Assembly (NCBI RefSeq): GCF_000264995.1
Contig: NW_006767437.1
Location: 190,904 to 254,903, forward strand
Origin: Punctularia strigosozonata HHB-11173 SS5
Lineage: Eukaryota > Basidiomycota > Agaricomycetes > Corticiales > Punctulariaceae
DNA length: 64,000 bases
Direction of reading: 5' to 3'
Under the pieces are notes generated by a model, which worked only from the letters and a program-made list of their open reading frames with translations, was not told the origin of the DNA and ran no database searches. Positions 55,735 to 64,000 of this stretch are shown in pieces (the stretch's first letter is position 1; each line of letters starts with the position of its first letter). Made by a program: the position numbers and the translations under genes.

Positions 55735-58700
55735 ATGGCGCTGAAACGCGACGGCCTGCTACCCGGGGCACTCGGGAGACCGCAAGGCCTGCAGCCAGGG
55801 TCGCGGACGGCATCGACGGAGTCCTTAACGGCACATCCATTGCTGTCGCCCAGCCATCCGGTCTCCGTCACATCGTCCAGTGAAGCAGGCAGTACCCATT
55901 CACCACCCCGTTACGTACCGTATACACCCCGCCAGCGCACCGCACCTACTGCCACTGCCACGTCTGGAACGACGACAATGCAGTCCTCCGCATCTGTGTC
56001 TGTATCCGTTCCTGCGCAACAGCATACTGGAGACGCTCGGACCAAGCTGCAGCACATGAACATGAAAGCTGCAGCTCAAAGCATCGGGTTGGATACCGGT
56101 AGCGTGGGGTGGGCGATACTGGAGAAACTATCCACGGAAGCGGAACATGGTGCAGAGTGGAACCACATTTGGGAAGCCGTCACGGCTGGCAAAGTGAGAT
56201 TTTGTGGCTACATGCCGGTGGACATGAATGAACGGGGTCGTAGGCAACCTTGCTGCTGCCTAAAGAGCAGCTATCCGGCCAGAGTGCTATCACAGCCGAG
56301 TTTATCAAGGATCACATAGCCTTTTACGAGGGACCGTCGCGAGATAATGCGGCTATCGTTACGCTTTCCGGTTTGCGAGGTGTCATACAGCAGTACGTGT
56401 ATGATCGTACTGCCAGTGATCCTGTCATCAACAAATAACATAGGGAGGTGTTCACACTGCGATCTGCCCTCCTTCCATCTTCGAAGCCGTTCCAGGCCTT
56501 GTCGTCCCCATCTACTCGCGCATTCGCCTTCGCTGCCCTCCCTCCTCTTCCCGCTTTCCCTCCCAACACTTATCCCACTTTCGCCGTTCCATCCCACACT
56601 CCCTCGCTACCTCTCCCACCTCGACCCGGAAAGCCACCTTTGCCTCCACGACCAGGCGCAAGGAGCACGCCGTTACAGGCATCGCGCCTAGGCAACCCTT
56701 TTTCGCATCTGTTTGGCTCGAAGCCGTCCACGCCGTCTTCTCCAGCGCCTTCCACAGTTTCGCTACCGCCAACAGAGGGCGAATATGACCACACGGGTGT
56801 GGAAGTTTCAGCGTTTGCTCTGGACCGCCGCATCGTCCGCAAGGACGTGGGGAGGGCGATAGTTAAGGCAATCAAGGCGGAGATGAAGGCTGCGCTCGCC
56901 GCGGCGAACGTGCCGGCGTGGGTCATCGAGCGCACGCAGAATTTCTCGTACGGCTTGTATCCACTCGTTCGTGCACCCAAGAACGGGAATGCAGCACAGG
57001 ACTCCGCGGGTTACATCGTCAACCCTGAGCAAGATACCGCCGAGGAGCTTGCGCGCATGACCCAGGACTTTTACGCGCTTCTCGAAGAGGATCTAAGGGC
57101 GGGCGGGAGTCCCACTATCGGCAGGCGGCGTGAAGACGCTGTTATCGAGGATGAGAAGGACAAGATGAAGCGCGCGGGAGAGAAAACGCCAAGCGGCGCA
57201 CGGATACGGGAGATCATGGAGGTAGTCGAGGGGACGATCGCTACAACGTTCTTTGATAGGTCAGATCACTCCGTTCCCGTTCCTCTTTGCTCGCCCTCAC
57301 CCCGCATGGATGCGCCGCTGAACTGCATATACGTAGGTTATTCTCGCCGTTGACGAGCGACGACGCTTCCCACGACGAAGCATTGTCGAGCCGCGTCGCC
57401 GCGCTGAACCTCGTCGATCTCGGTCTCGAACATCTCGGCGTGGATGTGGGCAAATCCGCGACGGAGGTCTCGCTCGTCGTGAAAGCATGCGGCGAGAGTG
57501 CGTATCTCTCCTGCGCCCTCGCCTCTTTTCCACACAGGGTCTCTCCCACTCATTGACTAATCAATTTGCTTTTTGCCTTTTTCTCGCGCACTCAGTGCTC
57601 ACGCAACTCGCTGCCTGTCGTACTCCCGCGGACAAAGCGGCGATACTGGTCGCGTCGCACAAAATGGTCGTTGGTTAGTTTTCTCTTGTCCGCTCCCACC
57701 GCCCATCCCCGAGAAGCGCTCACACGGCCACCATCGTATCCTTAGACGGGCTCTCCAGGCTTCCACCCGTACGGCTCAAGTCGGACGCCGAGATCAAGGA
57801 CCAGGCAACGCCCACGTCCTCCCGTTCTCGTCAAAACTCTCTCAAGGCGGAGGGCAAGCCGGACTCTGAACTGCAAGCCGCTGAGACAAAGCTTGACGAG
57901 ACGTCTGCACAGGACGATAATGTTCCTGAACCTTCGGAGCCTCTCCTCGTTTCCTTGCCGCAGTCGATTCCGGCAGTATTGCTGAGTCCCGTCGATGTTC
58001 CATCAACGACATCCGACAACAGGTCATTCACAAGCACGTCCGATACGTCTTCGCTACGGCCTCGCGCGGCGTCTCCCCTACTCACCATCTCTCCACCGCC
58101 GGAACGAGAGCCAACCACGGTGTCCGGAGATGTACTGCTACCGATGGTCAGTCTTATCCCCTTGTCCGTATGCCTCCTGCTGATGGTGTGCGCACAGATC
58201 ATTTTTGCGACCGTCAAGGCAAACCCACCGCATCTCGTGTCCCATCTGCTGTTCATACAACGATTCCGGAATCAATCTGTGGGCGGGGAAGAGAGCTATT
58301 GTCTATGCAATCTGCTCGCCGTGGCTGAATTCCTTGAGAATGTAGACCTAGCAGCACTTGGTTTGGGAGACAGCAGCCAGAAAGTCATGAGGTACATGGT
58401 ATATCGCTCATACGAGACTCATCCGTTGACGGCGTGTTCCAGTGCTGCCGACCTTACACCTATACCGGTCGCCCCGACGGTTGCCCAGGTTGTACCTACA
58501 GGCCTCCGTGGCCGTGTTGATCAACAATTAGACGCAATCGCAGGCACAGCAACCAAAGCATTATCGGGCGTGGTGGACTCTTCTTTCGGTGTCCTGCGTT
58601 CACTCCTTCCTGGAACCAGTGAAGGCGCCGCAACTCCTATACCGTCGGACGAGCAGCAAGCTGCACCATGGAACGGGGTGCGCCCCGGATTTGGGTTGCT

Positions 58701-59523
58701 TAGGCGCGAGAGCGGGTTCTCGATCGCGAGTTTAGCGGCGTCATTGCCGGTGAATATGGGCCGTGAACGCTCACGTTCTGTTCACAAGGGGCCCGTCGAA
58801 GAGGGTGGTCAGCAAATGACAGAGGTGTCCTCGCGACCTGGTTCACGAGCGTCGCGACATAGCATATATGTGCCCAATTCTGACGAGGAAGATAGCGACG
58901 AGGAGGGTGAAGACGACGAGAAGGACGAAGGTGAAGATAGCGACCAGGACGAGGATGCAGACGAAGTTGCGAATCCTGACTCGAGGAGTATCCGTAGTTT
59001 CGAGAGCATGCTGAGTAGCAGTCGGCCCAAGGGCCAAAGCAGAAAAAGCCTATCTGACCGACTGGCGAGTATGCCAGGTCTGGGCCGAATTACGCAACAT
59101 GCACTAGACTCCTCCAAAGTTCGTTATTGTTTACCGTCAACCGGTGCTTGATACTGAAGTAAGACTTATAGATGGAAGGTTCACCACCTCCTCGTCGATC
59201 GTCCCTTGTGCCACAAGATGCATCTAAGGTTCGCATCATGTCTCACCTTAACGCATTCGCAAATTGACACGCTGGGTCAGGCGTCTCCCCCGTCCTCTCG
59301 ACGCTCGTCATTGCTACCTCCGCCGCCTGTACCAAACAGATTCGATGCTCCAACGACTTCTCGGCCGCACTCGCCTTCCGCTGGCCGATTACCTCCGCCT
59401 AATGCGAAGTTCATGCAATGCTCGGCAGAAGATCTTAGGCTGTCAGAAGTTTCCGAACTGCTGCAAGAATACAAGCGGTTGGTAGAAAGTGTGCGCGCTA
59501 TTGGGGGATTTGAAGACTCATGA
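55735..59523 (+). CDS. VPS9-domain Rab5-type guanine nucleotide exchange factor
   Basis: Nine exons (55735-56193, 56244-56392, 56444-57259, 57337-57497, 57596-57673, 57746-58146, 58198-59118, 59172-59228, 59281-59523) encode 1094 aa. The VPS9 domain spans about 490-760, split by a Ser/Pro-rich insert of about 110 residues. Its landmarks are LTQLAACRTPADKAAILVA, LLPMIIFATVKANPPHLVS and QRFRNQSVGGEESYCL, then LLAVAEFLENVDLAAL. Such proteins load GTP on Rab5/Vps21 at endosomes. The N-terminal 350 residues and the acidic C-terminal 330 are low complexity. Intron 58147-58197 is 51 nt, in frame and free of stops. The stop is 175 bp from the end of HSE1, which is convergent. It is much longer than yeast Vps9 and lacks an obvious CUE domain. 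Confidence 0.9.
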
Positions 59524-59698
59524 GGGTACATATATTCTCGAGATTCATTTTTGTGTCCTTTGATCGTAATGACAGAACATGCACACGAATTATAATTTCC
59601 TGAGAGACCGACTAGTCTTCGTATGGCGATCGCGCAATAACCTACATTGGAGTAAACGGTTGATACGTTTCCAGCACCCGACGCCTCCTTACGCCTCC

Positions 59699-62600
59699 TT
59701 ACGCAGAGGCGCCTACACCCGGTGGAGGCGAGTGTGGTGGTTGACTACCGGGCGTCTGACCAAGTTCAGAACCCATATGGATATTGGCCATCTGGTTGGT
59801 TACTGTCTGATACTGTGTGTGCCATCCCTGCTGGGACGCCAAATCACTTCCTTGAGTCGGACTCTGTGGCGCTGCAGCATATCCGGGAGCACCGCCCGGC
59901 GGTCCAGAAGCCGCCGCGCCGTAGCTGAACTGCTGAATACTAGGTTGAGAAACAGGGGGAGAACCGCCGCTCTGCGAGTACGGGCTAGATGGGGTCAGAG
60001 GCGACGTCGCCTCGATCGGTGGAAGGTTATGCGCCAAGGAGTGCTGGGTTGCGGTGCTCGCGACGCTCGTGTTTCTCGACAGACTGGACTCCAATGGTTG
60101 GGGTTCGCTCGGACTTCCGTAGGACAGCGAGTGTTCGCGTAATCCCTGTGGTGACGCCGGCTGCACTACACCAGGGTGATTCTGCATAGCAGGCTGCGGA
60201 TGAACGGTCGCTGAGGATGCAGGGGTGGAAGCAGTGTCAGCTGGAGGAGGGCCTTCCTTGACGCCGGGGACAGAAAGGAAGTACACAGCGCCCGTCGGGT
60301 CTTTACCGCCCTGTGCGTAGTACTGAGCCCAGGCCTGGACATTGGGATCGGCGTATGTTGTGTTGGGGTCATAGGCGTAGGGCGGGCCGGAAGCGCCCTG
60401 CGCCTGCTGTTGGGGTTGTGTGTGAGCTTGATTGGGTTGCTGGACTTCCAGCTGAGGTTGTTGTCCAGGAGCGCTATGCACTGCGGGCTGTGGACCTCCA
60501 GGCGCGGTGCCTTGTGACAATGGTGCCTGTTGAAGTTGTACAGCGTTCTGTGCGTACCCCGGTCCATATGCACCAGGAGCGGGCCCGCCATAACCAGGTT
60601 GTGCCTGACCTTGGGGCTGTGTGGTACCGGTGGCACCTGACCCTGGGGTGGCAGTAGGATATGGAGCAGGCTGCTGGGGAATACTCTGACCAGTGGGGCC
60701 CGGTCCATAACTTGGTGCATAACCTGCCGAGTTCTGCACGGGAGGTTGCTGATAGAGGTTGGGATCATATCCTTGAGGTGGCACGGCGGATGGCTGCTGC
60801 TGAGGCATGACGTGAGATTGAGCCGGAAGGGTCGGGTAAGTCCCTTCGTGGCCGGGAGGGTAAGCCTGAGCAGGTGCCGGATACGCGTTGTAGCCAGGTT
60901 GATCATACAAGTTGGCGTTCCATCCGTAGGCCTGAGGGGCAGCCGGTGCCGGAGTATGCCCGCCGTAATGTGGCTCCGGCCGCGTTGCATACTGCGAAGG
61001 ACGATACCCGGGACGAGCATAAGCTACATCAGGGGATATGCTCAGAAATGGCGTGGTCACAAGGGAATGATAAATATTACCGTCCACTCTGGCCATGCTC
61101 TCCTCCATCATGCGGTCATAGATAGCCTTTGACTTCACGAATGTCTCGTTCATTGAAACGAGATCAGCTGAAATACTCGAGGTCAAGACAATGAAACCAA
61201 CAGATACAAGATTCATTTACCCCTCTTCTGACTATATTTGTCGATAAGTTTTACGATTTTCGGACGTAAAGCCATACTGGTCCGGTACAACTCCTTCAAA
61301 ATTGTGAGTCTCTGAATGAACGATGCAAGTAGAACACTTCATTTACTTGGATTTCTTCGTTGTCGGCCAGATTCTCATTACTGTTTCCTTTCTCCATTTC
61401 ACGAAGCATGGTGAGTAGGCGATCAACATTAGCTGCCTGAGCGAAAACCGCCGCTTCTTGTTCTGCCTCTCTGGCCAGCTCAGCAGGCGTCGGTTCCGGA
61501 AGAGGTTCCTACGGTATTCCATGAGCGTCAGACACACAGCATTCATAAACGCGAAAAAACAGCGCGCGTACCACATAATTGACTGGGAAAATTCCGGTTC
61601 TGCCCTTGAGCTGACCACGCCACCAGTCCTTGTAGCCACGGTCCACTACCTTGATGATATCACCCTTCCCGAATGCGAGTTCCCCCGGTTCCGTGGTCTC
61701 GAAGGTATGAAGAGCCCGCACGCGAGTAACAACGGATGCACTAGGCTGCACGGGGTCAGCGGGAGCAGGCGTGGTACTAGTTGGAACCGGGGTCTGGATG
61801 CTGTAACCTGCCCCCACAGTAGTTTGAGAGGTATAGCTAGTGGGCGTTGGGACGACCGGCGACGGACTCCGTGCCGCCGCAGGCGCGTATCCTCCAGAAT
61901 ATGCAGGCGAGTAAGCAGCATAACTAGGCTTACTCTGCTCAGGATGATCCTGGAGCGAATTCGAGGAGCCCGCAGCGGACGAAGGACCTGCGTATGAAGA
62001 TGAGGATGTACCAAAGCGAGAGCTTGATGATGCGGCGGATGGTCCCGCGCTTGAACCAGAGGGGCCAGCGCCAGAGGAAGACCCAGCTCCAGGAGCAGAG
62101 TATGCGGAGTATTCGGCCCAGTTGCCACGTCCACCTTTGTCCTGCACGCTCATTTCGAGAACACGCTGCAGCTCTTCCTCCTCACGCCTGCGGATCTCGT
62201 CATCAACATCAGGAGGCGGGGCCTCTTGTGGAGTCTCGAACTTATAATCTATACGGGAATATGAGCAAAGTATATCGCCCGGAAACCACTCGAGCGCGTA
62301 CTCTTCGCTTGAAGATTATGATAGCATTCCTCCATTATGCCCAGCGATGGATCGTGCTCGAATTCGGCCGTCCACATGGCAATTAGCGAAAGAGCGCGTT
62401 TGCGAACTTTGTCGTGAGTCGTCTATGATGCACAAATCAGCAAGATCCATGGCTACACGGCAAATGGCCGACCCTGTCTGTGATTATCTTCTCGAGCCCT
62501 TGTGTGAAGGCGCGAGACGCAATCTCGCGATGAACGACGATTCCACAGTTCTTCGTGAGTGCCTCGGCGAGAGTTAAAGCGTAAAGCTGGACGTTGGCGT

Positions 62601-62885
62601 TGCGATGCGCCAGGCGCTTCAAGATCGCAGCAACAACATTACGTGCACTACGTAGCGGCGGTCGGTCAGTGCATATGTGACGTTTGCCGCATAGCGTACC
62701 CCTGCTCTCCTTCGTCAGTCACTTTGTCGCACAAGTTGAGGATGAGTTCCCAGTTCTCTCCCGTGAGGTTCTCATCGGTCGTCTTGGCTGCATGCATACG
62801 TCAACCAAGAGCTCAATATCATCTCCTTTTAGCCGCGCTCACCAACAATCTCATCATACGCGTTGGTTTGAGCGCCCCGAAACAT
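59699..62885 (-). CDS. HSE1: ESCRT-0 subunit Hse1 (STAM-like)
   Basis: Nine minus-strand exons (62885-62843, 62787-62700, 62647-62473, 62422-62302, 62248-61572, 61508-61347, 61293-61221, 61167-61081, 61023-59699) encode 916 aa. The VHS domain is at 10-145 ([57 protein letters not shown]). A ubiquitin-interacting motif follows at about 160-178 ([18 protein letters not shown]). An SH3 domain lies at 315-368 ([35 protein letters not shown]), then a GAT-like coiled coil to about 480. The Pro/Gln/Tyr-rich tail of about 430 residues is unusually long. Hse1 with Vps27 gathers ubiquitinated cargo at endosomes. Divergent from MMS2 with 173 bp between starts. Confidence 0.95.
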
Positions 62886-63058
62886 TCGTAGCTGTAGAGT
62901 GAGTAGAGGAGCAGGGAAGGATGTATCCTGCGGGCCGCTGCGGAGGGAATATATGAGCTCGAGAGCAATCAGCGATGTGGCATCCCCGCTTAGCGGGCTT
63001 AGCAGCACTGCCTTCGGAGCCGCTGCGTACAGGTTGTACTTCACCCACATCCGCATTC

Positions 63059-63702
63059 ATGGCCAAAGGTCCGCCCGATCAGCTGCGTATCGTGCATTAT
63101 TGGTATCTGACAAGCTTATAGTTCCACGTAACTTCCGCCTGCTCGAAGAGCTCGAGAAAGGCGAGAAGGGAATCGGTGACGGCTCCTGCTCGTATGGTCT
63201 CGAGGACAACGGCGATGATATGACGATGTCCGATTGGAATGGCACGATCATTGGTCCTGGACACGTACGTGATCCATTCTACCTTACTCAAAGACGGATC
63301 GTTGAAGGATGGAGGATTTTTTATGCAACCGGCGTTAATCGCCCTCGCCGTCACCATTCGAACAACCCTGCCGTATATAAAGACCGTACACGAGAATCGC
63401 ATCTACAGCCTGAAGATCTACTGTGGACCGGAATATCCGGATCGCCCGCCGACGATCCAGTTTTTATCTCGAGTGAACTTGCCGTTCGTCAACCAGACCG
63501 ATGGCAAGGTTGATCCATCGAAACTCCCGGTGCTCGCGCATTGGAACAGGAACAACAGTATCGAAACCGTACTAGTGGAGATCAGGAGGCGCGTACGCAT
63601 TTCGTACTGTAGATGTCAATCCTCACCTGCTCCTGTTCCAGGGAAATGGCTGGCCCCAGCAACAGAAAGCTTCCTCAACCCCCGGAAGGCAGCACATTCT
63701 GA
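63059..63702 (+). CDS. MMS2: Ubiquitin E2 variant Mms2 (Uev1-like)
   Basis: Four exons (63059-63068, 63122-63264, 63383-63588, 63642-63702) encode 139 aa, the normal size. The sequence follows the Mms2 family throughout: [66 protein letters not shown] and the end [11 protein letters not shown]. Like all UEV proteins it lacks the catalytic Cys. It pairs with Ubc13 to build K63-linked ubiquitin chains for DNA damage tolerance and endocytic sorting. The first coding exon is 10 nt. The last intron (63589-63641) seems to begin with GC, because only that junction gives the conserved [12 protein letters not shown]. Confidence 0.95.
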
Positions 63703-63913
63703 TGGCCGCTAGAATGAATCGTGTTTCCGGTGTTCTTTGCTCTGCAATGGATCGAAAGCGAATACCTGTACTAAAGGAATGTATTACGTAGCAATCACCA
63801 ATGCACTTCAGAATTACGTCGACGTTGTGCAGGCCCATCCGTGCTTGACAAGTCATGCAATGCATCGCTATCCCAAACTTATTCATCTCGTCCAGATTCA
63901 CGTCGAAGACTTG
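63703..63913. other. Short intergenic stretch near the right edge
   Basis: About 0.2 kb after MMS2. It probably holds the 3' UTR of MMS2 and possibly of a convergent minus-strand gene. Confidence 0.3.
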
Positions 63914-64000
63914 CTAAGCTACATCGCCGTCTGAGGTGGCTTGTAGTGCTACATCATTGGGGTCATCGTGAAGATCAAGGTACAATGTGCAGCTTTACCG
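63914..64000 (-). CDS. Possible 3' end of a minus-strand gene (partial)
   Basis: Read on the minus strand, a frame ending in a stop at 63914-63916 gives YLDLHDDPNDVALQATSDGD and two more residues. This acidic tail has the look of a real C-terminus. An AG near 63993 could be a splice acceptor. The rest would lie outside the window, so the product cannot be named. Confidence 0.25.

Noticed and set aside
63373-63382. TATATAAA-like motif
   Set aside because: It lies inside an MMS2 intron just before the acceptor, so a promoter role is unlikely.

Overview
The window looks like nuclear DNA of a filamentous basidiomycete, most likely an Agaricomycete. The evidence is GC-rich coding sequence, genes packed with introns of about 45-70 nt and very small exons, and clear fungal orthologues (Spt20, Sds3, Sec72, Mkt1, Hse1, Ubc6, Mms2, Cwc27). 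A DIRS-order retroelement of a type known from mushrooms fits this. No rRNA, tRNA, CRISPR or prokaryotic operon was recognised. Placement below class is not possible from this sequence alone. Gene models were built by hand from reading frame, GT(GC)...AG sites and family alignment memory. Every complete host model listed sums to a whole number of codons.

Layout. 0.7-2.4 kb: an unrecognised conserved-looking protein. 3.3-4.6 kb: a GATA zinc-finger factor. 5.5-8.0 kb (minus): SAGA subunit Spt20 with long polyglutamine. 8.2-14.4 kb: a 6.2 kb tyrosine-recombinase retroelement (DIRS order, Ngaro/PAT-like) with split direct repeats and an internal minisatellite. It sits in the short divergent promoter between spt20 and sds3. 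14.5-15.6 kb: Sds3-like subunit of the Rpd3 deacetylase complex. 16.4-17.5 kb: tRNA 2'-phosphotransferase. 17.9-20.0 kb: bifunctional purine enzyme ATIC, preceded by two dyad structures. 20.1-21.2 kb (minus): HD-domain 5'-nucleotidase. 21.5-23.9 kb: APP1-type phosphatidate phosphatase. 24.0-24.9 kb (minus): Sec72. 25.7-28.8 kb: tandem pair of dienelactone hydrolases, each with a TATA box. 29.3-30.5 kb: F-box-like gene with a frame break. 31.2-32.8 kb: nitronate monooxygenase. 33.2-34.4 kb: Ubc6. 34.6-35.5 kb (minus): thymidylate kinase. 35.7-37.8 kb: Cwc27 cyclophilin. 39.3-41.0 kb (minus): unknown protein with a possible PP1-docking motif. 44.4-47.1 kb: Mkt1. 47.6-48.3 kb: unknown acidic protein with a C-terminal Cys/His motif. 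48.3-54.6 kb: gene-poor. 54.6-55.5 kb (minus): unknown helical protein. 55.7-59.5 kb: VPS9-domain Rab GEF. 59.7-62.9 kb (minus): Hse1 (ESCRT-0). 63.1-63.7 kb: Mms2. At the right edge there may be the end of another minus-strand gene.

Most genes are core eukaryotic functions rather than one pathway. Two local themes stand out. Two chromatin-complex subunits (Spt20, Sds3) shared a head-to-head promoter that the retroelement has split. At the right end, VPS9, Hse1 and Mms2 lie side by side, and all three connect to ubiquitin-dependent endosomal sorting. Compact divergent promoters (about 170-220 bp between start codons) recur at HD-nucleotidase/APP1, thymidylate kinase/Cwc27, the unknown helical gene/VPS9, and Hse1/Mms2.
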